Below are positions 9,107 through 20,288 of a stretch of 64,000 nucleotides of DNA, piece by piece. Every line of letters begins with the position of its first letter. Within the stretch, counting starts at the first letter, position 1. The stretch spans positions 1 through 64,000 of the forward strand of contig MEDY01000008.1 in assembly GCA_001724265.1 (NCBI GenBank), written 5' to 3'. The position numbers and the translations under genes were made by a program. Below the pieces are notes generated by a model, which was given only the letters and a program-made list of their open reading frames with translations, did not search any database and was not told the DNA's origin. This DNA is from Rhizaria sp. SCN 62-66 (Eukaryota; Rhizaria, unplaced).

Positions 9107-11379
9107 TTACTTGCGGCTCATGTCGGCAAAAACGGAGAGGTCCTCGCCGTCGTCGACGCCGGGCCCGTGGCCGAAGTGGCCCCGGTACATGAGCTCGGCG
9201 TCAGCGCCGTCGAATCCGTCACCATCGCCGTTTTCGCCAAAGGCGGTGCTGCCAGAAAAGTCGCTCTGTCCGACGCCCGCGCCCAGCCCGGCCGCCGTGG
9301 CCGCCGCGGTCCGGCGCGCTGCGCCGTAGCTGCCGGCGCCCATTGCGCGCGCCAGGAGCGAGTCGCTGAAACCAACCTCGCCGCCTGCCGCGCCGCCCGC
9401 CGTCGCCGCGGCCGCGGCGGCCGCCGCGAGCTCGTTGGCGCGCATGGCCTTCATGGCGTCACACAGGTGCGTGAGCTTGACGAAGTCCTCGAAGGTCACG
9501 ACCTCGTGCGCGGGCTTGCCGCGGTCGCCCATGAGCACGGCGCATTCCTCGGCCGTGACGCTGAAGCCCACCTCGCGCAGCATCGCCGGCACCTCGCTCG
9601 GCGGCACGCCCTTGGGCGCGCGCAGGGCCGGCGCGGGCGCCAGTGCGTGCGGCCGCGCGGCCTCGGCGGCCCGCACGCGTGCCTGTTGGTCGAAGAAGGC
9701 GTAGATGCGCCGCAGGTCGTCGAGCCCGGCCGAGGAGAAGAGCTCGGCCAAGTCCACGAAGGGCATGTTGCGCGCCGCGCGCCGGCGGTCCTGGATCGCC
9801 GCGATCTCATTGGCCAGCACCACATCTGCGTCAGCCAGCGCCAGCGCGGGCATGGGCCGGAACAGCAGCCGAAAGGCTTGGCGGCGCTGCGAGGACGTAA
9901 GCGTCATGGCGCCCAGTTTGAGCGGCGCCGGCACGGCCGTGTTGGTCGTCAGCTCGGGCTGCGCGGCGACCTGGGCCAGGCGCAGGCGCTCGGCGAAGGG
10001 TACCACGACGCCCGCGGGCAGCTGCACCGCGTTGGCGGCCGCGGAGCCCGACAGCGGGCCCGGTGCAGACACGCCGCCCGCCGCGCCGCGCGCGCTGCCC
10101 CCGTTGCTGTTGGCGCCGCGGCCGCTGTTCTGGCCCTGCGTCCCGGCAGCCTCCGCGGTGACGGGGTTGACGGGCACGTTCATGCCCAGGTCGGCGTCTG
10201 CGCCGTCGTCGCCGGGGGAGAAGAAGTCCGCCGCGGCCATGGACACGCCGCACTTGGGCATATCGCTGACCCACTCGCCGTCGTAGACCTTTTCGCGCGC
10301 GCGGTAGTAGTAGATGCCCTGGCCCTCGCGCTTGCCGTTGAGCCACTCGCCCTCGTACACGTCCTGGTTCGCGCGCACAAGCGTGCCAAAACCGCACTGG
10401 AGGTTCTGGTGCCAATCGCCGGTGAAGACGGAGCCGTTAGCCATGTACAGCGTACCCTTGCCCTGGCGCTGGTTCTGGTGCCACACGCCCTCATAGCGCG
10501 AGCCGTCCGGGTAGTACTGCACGCCCATGCCGTCGCGCTTGCCCTCGCGCCAGTTGCCCGCGTACACCTTGCGCAGCGCCTGCGTTGCCGCCCCCGCGCC
10601 GCCGGGGCCGCCGCCGCGGCCGCCCGCGCCGGCCTTCTTGCCGCCGCCAGCAGTGCCGCCACCGGTCGCAGCCGCGGCCGCGGCGGCCGTTGCGCGCTCC
10701 GAGGCCAGGCGCTGTGCGGCGGCCGAGCCGGCGGCCGGAGCCGTCTTGTCCAGCGCCGCCGATGAAGAGGACGATGACGACGTGGCTGAGGAAAAGGAAG
10801 AGGCGGAAGGGTCCGACTTAACCCAGAGCGTGCCGTGTCCGTCGCGCATGCCGCGCTTCCACTCGCCCTCATAGGTGCCCGTGGCCCAGACCTGGACGCC
10901 AAAGCCGTGCTATTTGTTGTCCAGCCAGTCGCCCTTGTACGTCGTGCCCGTCTCCCACTTGGAGGCGCCGGCGCCCGAGGTCGAGGCGCCCGCGGAGGAA
11001 AGGGCGGACGAGTGACGCATGTCCTGGGGCGCCTTGGCCTTGACCCAGTACACAGTCTGGCAGGTGCCCGCCTTGGAGACCTGCTTGTCGCTCGCGCGCC
11101 AAGGTTTCGCAGCTGCATCAGCCTGACGTTGAGCAACGCGTTGCGGCAGAACTGGGGGGTTGCGGAAAGGCGGGGAGCGAGGGCGAGCAAGGGCGAGTAA
11201 GAGAGGAAGGGGACGTGGTCAGAAGATGAGCACCGAGATGAGTAGTGTACAAGTATGAAGTCATGGCGTGAGTATATAATGTAAACATGTCTGTTAAATA
11301 TGGTCGTACCTGCACGAAGACGGTTTAGCTCTTTGAGGGTCGCATAATGTTCCTCCTCAAGAGGAGTCTTGGAAGACAT
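9107..11379 (-). CDS. MORN3-like MORN-repeat protein
   Basis: Two exons (11379-11310 and 11112-9107) joined across intron 11309-11113 give 691 residues. About seven MORN repeats (Y-x-G-x-W ... G-x-G) lie between residues 81 and 312, interrupted by a 75-residue low-complexity insert near 125-200. The repeat block ends in DMPKCG, resembling the DNMAKCG ending of animal MORN3, and the lead-in (KPWRASDKQ) also resembles MORN3. MORN3 is a small sperm and ciliary protein, so a flagellar or membrane-linked role is inferred. An in-frame UAG at 10912-10910 (codon 91) sits in the first repeat as DNK[UAG]HGFG, where Gln fits the repeat. The C-terminal 350 residues are extra, with an EF-hand-like but loop-degenerate segment (VTFEDFVKL) near the end. 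The start is the ATG at 11379. Stop is TAA. Confidence 0.85.
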
Positions 11380-11997
11380 TAAGAAACTGAGAGGAGCTTG
11401 CAGCACACCTTATAGAGACGTGTGCCGTTACTTTGGGGAGAATTGGTTTAATAACACACTATTTCCGTGTATTTAAATCTTCTAACCGGGAGGATTTGTT
11501 GTTTTACGGACAGGGCAGCCCACACCAGTGTATTTTAGATCATAGCCGTTTCACTCTTGCACATACCCAGCATTTTTCGGAACCAAATGCAATCATCATC
11601 ATCACTGCTGGCTGGACATCAAAAATGATTTTCATGTCGCATATGTGACAGACAGACAAAAAAACAACAACCGTACATAACTCAAATTATAGGCACGCCT
11701 CTGCTAGAACCTTATTTGTATGCGGGTATTGTTAAATTTAACCCAACAGCTTCGGCTACTGACCTCACACTGTGTATACTTCTAGTCGTGACGAAAGTAT
11801 CGATTGCTTCGTCATGTAAAAATTTAAACATCATAATATCTAATGGAAAGGTAGTGCAGCCCAGTCTTTCTTCTAACTGCGTATATCTAGGAACAGAGAA
11901 ATAATACACAAATGAATAAAACATATGACATGTACAGTACATTAAAGCGACTTAACAGAACGCTGTGACAGCGTCGTCAAACAGGCGCACCGTCCTC
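11380..11997. other. Spacer upstream of the MORN3-like gene
   Basis: This 618-bp AT-rich stretch holds the 5' flank of the MORN3-like gene (transcribed leftward) and the 3' flank of the Atg27-like gene ending at 11998. Short open frames on both strands lack coding character. No RNA gene or repeat was recognised. Confidence 0.5.
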
Positions 11998-13118
11998 TCA
12001 CAGCTGGCTAAACTGCGAGTCCTGATTGGTGTCGTCCTGCGCGCCGTAGCTGGTGGAGTTGCCAGCGCCGGCACCGCGGCCCTTCTTGCAGCCGTTCTTG
12101 GTAAAGGCGACCCCCGCGCAGACCAGCCCCCAGAACGCGACCCAGAAGGCGCGCTGCGGGCACGCCTCGCGGCCCACGGCGGCGCCGTGCTTCTTGACGT
12201 TGACGGCGCAGCCGACGACGATGTAGAGCGTCACGGCCAAGGCGATGATGATGAGGAAGATGCTACCGCCCGAGAGCCCGCTGCCCGTGCCCGCGGCGCC
12301 CTTGCAGCCGGAAGGGTGCTCCACCGTGAACACGGTCAGGTAGGGCGAGAAGCCAGTGCCGTCGGGCACGGAGGGCGTGCCGGCCGCGTCGGCGCACTTA
12401 ACGTAGACCTCGGTGCGGATGTTGGTGAAGATGGAGTCGACGCCGTTGGTGAAGACGAGCCGCACGCCCGCGTCGTCAGCGACGATATCGTGGATGTCCG
12501 CCTGCGTCTGCCAGATCGCGGCCGAAAGGTAGTACTTGTCCTGGGCCGTGGTGATGCACATAGAGGCATTGTCGGTCTGGCACTGATCGACCGCCGGCGC
12601 GACCCCGCAGAAATTATAATTAAAGTTGCGGGTGTTGACGCCGGTTGTCTTGACAGTATACATCTTGCCCGAAAAGGCGCTGAAGTCGTACATATCTCCT
12701 AAAGGGTGTAACAACAAGTACAGAAGCCAGTCACAAGTCAGGTAAACGTGATTTATCAGAGCCGTATTTCAGTGTTGGTTCATTTTAAGTTCGCATTAGT
12801 CGGTCTTGAAAGATCGACTGACTGACGAAGGCAGTGTTGATGTTCTCACATACCTTCTGATGTCTTGATCGTGCAGCCACCCGCCTTGTTATAGAGCACA
12901 GGATCGATATCCGTGACGGTGACGGTCGCAATGTCGTGGTTCGCACTCGCGGCGGTGGGCAAGGCGACGTCATCGCCCAGGCCAATTGCGTCACCAGTGC
13001 TACTTTTGACGGGCTCAGACACGACGGTGACGGTATCAGACAGCGACACTTCGCCAGCATATGAGACCGGTATGAGTGCAAGGAGGGCCACAAGAATGCA
13101 TCGCGTAGGTACGATCAT
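11998..13118 (-). CDS. Atg27/MRH-domain type I membrane protein
   Basis: Two exons (13118-12854 and 12698-11998) joined across intron 12853-12699 (phase 1, GTATGT...TTTAG) give 321 residues. Residues 1-21 are a signal peptide. The luminal part has the mannose-6-phosphate-receptor-homology pattern: YDFSAFSGK just after the splice, YNFCG, spaced Cys residues, and TVEHPSGCKG before the membrane. A single transmembrane helix lies at about 233-255 and is followed by a short Cys/Gly-rich cytosolic tail with a second hydrophobic patch. This layout matches Atg27 and cation-dependent mannose-6-phosphate-receptor-like proteins, which cycle between Golgi, endosomes and autophagic membranes. The role is inferred from family. 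Joining the exons restores the domain, which supports the splice. Stop is TGA. Confidence 0.75.
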
Positions 13119-13766
13119 CCTGATCTATATGGAGTTTTTGTTTTAGGTGTCGAGAGTGAAGTGAGCGTGCGTGACGATGCGTAGCAATACTGCACTGTGT
13201 GCAACACAGAGTGTGACTACGAAACAAAAAAAAGAGATATTACAAACAAACACTAATGACACACTCAACGCACCACGTCATATCTTTGTAACACCAGATT
13301 AAACTCTGTTACGCGATGCTGACGAGTAGACTTCGACAAGACTGAACGACGCGTCCCCTAATCTTTACATTTTAGCTTTTAGAGCATGGATATGATGACT
13401 GAAGCAATTTTGTTTTGAACTCTACAGACAAAACCCAACATTAAATCTCAAAGTATCGTGATAAACCCGCTCTGGCGTTCTGATACGGCATACATAACAA
13501 CATACTATCATCGCGTCTCCGATGAGGCGACGTAGCCGCTCGGTCGAACGCTCCCTCATGGCATCCGAATAGTTCCTACTAATGAATAGGACGCCGGCTA
13601 GCTAAGATACCGATATAATAATCTCCCAGTTGAGGATGTTTTTTATCACCCACATCTATCGCGCATCTAAAAGATATTGTCTAACCTGTCTCCGCCCGTC
13701 TTTCTCTTGTCAGCCCCACGCCACCCGTCTTTATCTGCTCCCGCATCCCCAGACTCAGGTGCTGGG
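13119..13766. other. Divergent intergenic region before the large orphan gene
   Basis: This 648-bp spacer lies between the minus-strand Atg27-like gene and the plus-strand gene at 13767. A strong acceptor-like sequence (tctcttgtcag) ends at 13714 and another (gactcag) ends at 13759, so an upstream 5' exon for the next gene is possible but not located. No other feature was recognised. Confidence 0.45.
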
Positions 13767-14398
13767 ATGGCTTCGCTTCCGCCGGATCAGCCGGGATCAC
13801 CCACACCGGCTTCCGCGGAAGTCGGCGCAGCAAGCGATGCCCCTGCTGCGTCGTCATCTTCTGTCCTGGCGACTGTCACCCGCCCGCTGGCCTCGACCGC
13901 TTCGACGCTAGCATCGCTCGCGCGCGCCGCCGTCGCGACCCCAGGGGCCGTCGCCCGCAGCGCGCGCTCACTCGTCCTGCTCACCCGCCCAGTTGTTCTA
14001 TTGCTTCTGGCCCTGCGTCGCCGCGGCGCCAAATCGGCCCACACAATGACGTCTGCCGATGCAAACATCTCCAGTGCTGCCAGGGTTCGCAAGCGTGACT
14101 TGATGCGCCTTTTCGCGCACCTGTCTTGGAACTACCCCCACGCGCTCGCGGCGCTTCTATCGCGTTCCAAGACTCTCCTGCTGTCGCCCGCAGCGGTAGC
14201 CGCCGCTGGTGCCGTCACTGACGCTGCTTCCACACCGGCTGCGTCAGCTGCGACTCCCGAGGCTGAGGCGGAGAGAGAGGCGGTGCTGCTGCTGGCACCC
14301 GCACTGGCCACGCTGTTCCGCTTTCTTTGGGAGGCGCGCCCCACAGCCGCGGGCCTGACCGCGCTTGCCGCACTCGCTCCCACCACACACAACAACAA

Positions 14399-14429
<31 letters not shown>

Positions 14430-17400
14430 GGGTGCGCGCTGGCGGAGCGGCTGCGGCGAGCGCAGTAGCACGGTTGGGGCGCGGGGCAAGAGCGGCTCGT
14501 CGCCATGCTCAACAGCATGCTTCCCCGTGCGCTGCGCCCCAGCCACGCCGTCAGCAGTATCGCTGCTGATGGTAGCTTGAGCGATATAAGCCCAGAGCCC
14601 GCGTCTCCGTCCGCTCCCGAGTCTGCGCCTGCTGAGTGGCTGCGCTCGCTGCTGTCGTAGTTCGCTTTGCCCCCTGAGCTGTGCACTGCCGCCGCCGCCG
14701 CCGCCGCACCACTGCTGGCGCCCCTCAGTCTCGGCGGCGGCAGTGGCGCAGTGTCAAACGCGGCTGCTGTGAGACTGCACGTCGAGACGGCGGCTCTCAG
14801 CGGCGACGTTGTCTACGCTTGCCAGAACGCTGACACCGCAGCCGACTGCGAGCTGGGCGACAGCGCATCGACTGACAGTGTACCGAGGGACCGTGGGCCG
14901 GCTGACTGTGGGCCCTGGTGCGATTGTGAGCACCGCCGCAGCGTCACCGTCCCGCTCACGGTCACGCTCGCGTTCTCCCGCGCACAGTCCGCTGCCGCCC
15001 CGGGCTCTGCTCCTAACGCCGACCACACCAACAGCACCACGTCGAGCAGCAGTGCGCCAGGCGGAAACGCCGCGAACGCTGTGCAGACCGTGTGGGTCCC
15101 GCTCGCGCTCTCTCTCACGCTGGCTCTGCGCCCGCCGCGCGCGCTGCCTCCTCTGCGGGCCGCCGCGGCCGACGCGAGCGTTGAGTTCGAGCTTGCGCTG
15201 ACCTCGGTTGGCCGCGTCACCACAACTGCGACCACCACTGCATCTGCGACCGCGACGGCGACCGCGGGCGGCGGCGCTGGGCGCGCCACCGCGGGCGACG
15301 CGGGCTCAGCGTGTGCTGGAGCTAATGGGGCGCCGGAGCCCAGCGTTGTCATGCCCTCCAGCTCACTGCCCACGGCTGCTTCATGTTACGGTGGCGGCAG
15401 TAACGAGACTTGCGCTGGCCTGGACGCCGCCGCCGCCGCCGCCGCCGCAGTAGACCAGGGCCGTGGGCGTGACCGCCGGCGTGACCGCACGCCCGGCGCA
15501 GTGCGCGCTGTCACGCAGTCGCGCTCACGATCACGCCCACGGTCACGCTCGCCGTCGCAGACGCGGCGACTGGCGTCTGCCGCGACCGCGACTGCGGTGG
15601 CGGCTGCGGCCTTGCCCGCGCTCGCGCCCTCGGTCACCGCAGGCTCCGGCTGGGGCTTCGGCGCCATTTTCGCCCCCGTGCGCTCATTCGCCTCGGCCGC
15701 GGCCGCGCTGGTCTCCGCGGTCGCCGTGCCGTCGTTCGACGCCGAATCTAAGCCGCCACCCGCAGAAGTCAAGCCTGGTTCGACGGCCCCGCGCAGCCGC
15801 AGCAATAGCCGCACGCGCACCCGCAGCCGCAGTTGCAGCCGCGCTGTCCCACGTGAGGGGTGCGGCACGGGCGTGTGGCTAGGCCCCGTTACGCTGCTGC
15901 GGTCTGTCGAGGCCACCGCGCTTGCGACGGCGTTCCTCAGTTATCCGCAGTCCGCTACCAACTGCCACAGCAATAATGCCAGCACTGCTGGCGGCAGCGC
16001 CACCGCGCCAGCGCCTACGCCTGCGCCGAGCGCGGCTGCTGTCCTACTCTTCGCCAGCGTCACGCCGCCGCTGAGCAACGGCGACGAGGCCAGAGCCGCC
16101 GACGCCGCGGCCGCAGCGGCCGCGAGAGCGCCCCACGGGCTGCTGGTGCTTCCCCCCGCGCTGCTGCCGCTGCCGCCGCGCACCGCGCTTGCCGTCGCGC
16201 CCGCGGTCGCGCTGCCCCCCGCGCTCGCGCTCGCCGTGGCCTCAGCGCGCTCGGCGTGCCCGCCTGCGGTCCGCGCCGCCGCCGCCGCGCACGCCGCCGC
16301 CGCCGCCATCGCCGCGCTCGGCCGCGTCCCCACGGCCGCCGCCGCGCTGCTGGCCGCGCTCTCGCAGCAGGCCGGCGCGGGGACGGAGACGGAGATGGGG
16401 ACGGAGTCCGGGATCGTGACCGTGCGCTACGCAGTGCCGGTCTGCTGCCGCCGCCGCCGCCACCGCGCCGCGCCCGCGCGCACGTCGCTGCAGCTGCCGC
16501 GCGCCTTCCTCGCCGCACACTTGCCCGGCGCCAGCGCCAGCGTTGACGCTGACAGCATTGCTGACGTTGTGTCGTCATCATCGCCGCCGCTACTGCCGCT
16601 GCCCGCGGCGTACGCGCACGCCGCGCCGTACGCACTGCACCGCGCGGCGACCGCGCTGTCGCTGCTCGACGCCGCCGCGGGCGCGCAGTGGGTCAAGTCG
16701 GCCAGCGCGCGCAACGACGCCGCGCGCGCGCGCGCCGCGAAGCAGCCCGGCGGCGCGGCATCGCTGCCCGCGGCCGGCGCGGCGGTCTGGGGCGCGCCTG
16801 CGCCGACGGACATCGTGCTTGCCAGCACTCGCACTCATACATGCGCAGACACGGCTGCGGCCGCTGACGCGCCGTTAGACGTTGTGCCAGGTCTACGCGC
16901 TGACAGCGTTGTGACGTCGTTCCGCCTCTTGCCAGAAGGCTGCGACGCCGCCACTGGCCCAGGCGCTGGAGCGACTGCCAGCAGCGGCAGCTCCGCGGTG
17001 CCGGCTGCCGGCTGGGTGCCCCCGCACGGCGGCGACTGCGAGCAGGGCGGGCCCGCGACCGTGGCGCTGGGCTGGGGCGCGTGGCGTCGGCCTTGCGGCA
17101 ACAGCGACACCGGGGCCCGCGGCGGCGGCGCTGAGCGCGCGGAACAGCAGTGGCGCGAGCGGGTCGGCGTTTGTGCCACTGGCGCTGCCGTAGTCCCAAC
17201 CTCAGCCGAGTCCGCCGATTTTGCTACTGACGCCACGGCGGATGCGGAGGACACGACTGAGGAGGTCGAGGTCTGGGTCCTGCGTGGCGGCCTGACTTTA
17301 AGTTGTGACGGGCAGACTGTACGTATATCCCTGGCACAACATTCTTGGGAGTGCGGGAGTCAGAGTTCGACTCTGGCATGGTTTGCTAACAACGCTTTCA

Positions 17401-20063
17401 CTGCCACTTTTACGCTTGTGCCACCCAACAGCGCACTTGCGGTTGCCTGTGTAGCTGTCACTCCCAATACTGCTAAGCCTGCGATCGCGGCTCCCACTCT
17501 CACGATCGCACATCGCAGCTCTGCTCGCCGCGCCCCGATGCCCGCCACGGTCGCAACAACTCTTACTGGCGTTCTCTCTTCGGCCACGCTCTCGCTGCAT
17601 GACAGCAAGGACAGTGGCCACACGGCCGCCACGAGCAGCCTTGCTGTCGACTGCGACTGGGCGACTTTGGTGCGCAGCACCGCTCTGCCCGCTCTGATGA
17701 CAGTGCTGCACACCACGCTTTCCGCTCTCCCGGCGCGTGTGCTCACCGGCATCCTGGCGGCCGCGTCCGCGCTGCAGCGCGCACAGCCGCAACTGCATGA
17801 GAGCGCGTCGTGTCTCTGGGTCGAGTCGCGCTTGCAGTTCACCCCCGCTCACACCGCGAGTCATGCGGAGAGTTCAGAGCGTCGTTCTATCTCTGGCATT
17901 GAGATTAAGCTTCGTGGCTATGCCCGTGCTCGTGACAGCGATGACAATAATGACAGCAGCACGGGTGGTTGGACGTTGAACCTCGCACCGTTGTTGCGTG
18001 TATACGCTGCTGACGCCGACATCAGCGTCAGCCTTACTCTGTCTGAGCCTTCGACGCAGACGCAGACAGCTGTGCTGCATTGCTACTTGGCCGCGCTGCA
18101 CGGCGCCGACATCGCCATCGGTCCGTATCCGCACGTCAGCACTGCGGTCACTGACGGCACCAGCAACTTGTCGGCGCGTTTCGCCATGCCGTATCACATG
18201 TGCCAGATGCTGACCATCATGACGCCCGCCGCCACACTGCCCCTCGCTCTTGGTGCAAGCGGCTGCGGCTTCCGCGCCACGGCCGCGCCGCTGCTTGCGA
18301 TGCGCCGCGGCGTGCTGCGGCTGCGCCCGCGCTGGCCCGGCGCCGACGCCGACGCCGAGTGCATCGCATCTCAGCCGCCGCCCACGGTTGCCGAGCTCGC
18401 TGCACTGCGCAGCAAGCTGTCGAACGCCTCTAACGCGTCCAGTGTGAACGCGACCCCCGCGTCTGCTGCTGCGGTTATCGGAGCATTTTCTGTGTCCGCT
18501 GTCTCTGCGCCGAACGCGGTGCCTGTGTCGCCGCTGCCGCCCGCTGTGGCCGCCGCTGCCGCTGCCGGAGGGCGCGGGTTCATCGTGCTCGGCATGGAGT
18601 GGGTGCGTCAGTGTCTCTCCACTGTCGACCGCGCGATCATCGCCACGCTCACCAACCGCGACCACAGCGGTGCGACTTCTGTGGCCGTGGAGCTGGACCG
18701 ACTGTGCATTAACGGGTACCCCGCGGACGTCATGCCGACGCTGACCGCCGCCGCACCCGCGCCTGCCGCTGCTACGGCCGCGCGCCGCAAACCCACCGGC
18801 GCCTCGGATCCGCTACAGCTGGCGCCGGCGCAGCTGCCGTGGGCACTGTTCCGCTACCCCGCCGCCTTTCTGCCCCCGCGCGTTGCCGTCCCTAGCGCTG
18901 CCACCGCTTTGTCTGGCGCCGCGGGAGCGTCGCTGTCGCCTCCGGGGCTCTCTTCGCCCATGTCTCCGACCGCGGCTGACGCCGGCGCGGAGCCTGGACC
19001 CGCGGCTTCTCCCTCGACTGCCACGCCGTCACCGCTCCTGTCGCCGTCGCCGCTTGCGCTGTCAACCGCGTCGTCCCTCTCGTCTCCAGTCGCGCTGTTA
19101 GACGCGGCGGCTACGCCCAATGGCAAGCCCAATGCAGCCAAACTGACCAAGCCCGGCACCGGAGCGGCTCGCGCAACGGGCACCAAACCCGGTGCGAAGC
19201 CCACTGCGCCGGCCAAGGCGTGGCTGACGGCCCCGCTGCCGCGTCTTTCCGCGGCGGCCCAGCGTCTGCGCCTGCGCTTCTGGGCGCAGCTGGTGACCGA
19301 CCTGGCGCGCTTCACGCCGCTGGCCGTGCCTACGGCGTGGTCCGCGACCTGGGCCTTCGAGCACCATCTCCACGCCACACTCGCGCGCTCGCCGCTCGCG
19401 CCGCTGCTCTTTGCGGGCTCCGGCGCTTCGGCGGGCGGCGCTAAGGGCGCGCCTGAGATCTGGCCCGTGATCGCCGTCAAGGGGGTCGACTGCACGCTCA
19501 CAGCAACCCCAGTCGCGGACTTCAACGCTGCAAACACCGGTGCCGAGACCGCGAGCAATGTTGACTGGGCGCAAGAGAGCGATGTGGCGATGCGGTGGGA
19601 CGCGCTCCACGGCATGGTGCTGTACTTTGCCGATGACAGCAAGCACGACCTCAAGGTCAAACCGCACGCGCTCAACCCGCCAGCGCTTGCGGCTGCTGCA
19701 GCTGCGGCGGCGGAGCGTGGTCAGCCGGGCGAGCTGGGTCGCTCTGGTTTCGACATTGTGTTCTCGTTCCCCAACGCTCCTGCTATCAATCCCTGTGACT
19801 CAACATCTGTGAGCTCAGGACCGTCGTTCTGCGAAATCGGTCTCCGCGGGGCGACGGCGCAGCTCACCGTTGGTGCTGTCGCAGCGCCCGCGCTCCCCAG
19901 CAGCCAACCATCGTCGACCCCGACCAGCCCTGTTCCAACGACGGGCGGGCTTCCGCCATACGGTCCCGCGTTTGCGCGTCGGCTGCAAATGGCGAGTGGT
20001 CCAGCGGCTGATATGCTTGGCGACGGCACGAATGACACTGTGCTCTTTGTTTCTCCCCTCTAA
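13767..20063 (+). CDS. Very large Ala/Ser-rich orphan protein with two in-frame UAG codons
   Basis: A 2098-residue open frame if UAG is Gln, with UAG at 14466 and 14658 (codons 234 and 298). The frame continues for 5.4 kb after the second UAG with no ATG nearby, so re-initiation would not explain it. The start at 13767 is the first in-frame ATG; an upstream exon is possible. Near residues 70-92 a hydrophobic stretch (LVLLTRPVVLLLLALRR) may be a membrane anchor. Two Arg/Ser-rich runs are at about 15510-15560 and 15790-15845. Better-ordered segments with Trp, Cys and mixed hydrophobics lie at about 17260-18700 and 19200-19880. No known domain was recognised; profile searches of those two blocks would be the best route. 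Stop is TAA. Confidence 0.75.
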
Positions 20064-20288
20064 TCCATCTAATGGTGATAGGTGTGTCACCAAAGAGTCA
20101 AATTTAATATGTCTTTATTTCGTTCTAAGTAACCCTGGTTTTCTACAGCTTAATGCCATCAGGAGAACATTAACTTAATCTACAGTCTATATAGCCCATT
20201 AAGCTCAGCACATCAACATGTGATGGGCGAATACATAATAATTCTTCGTCGCACTCTATTCCGATACGCTTAACCGTCATTGACTCGT

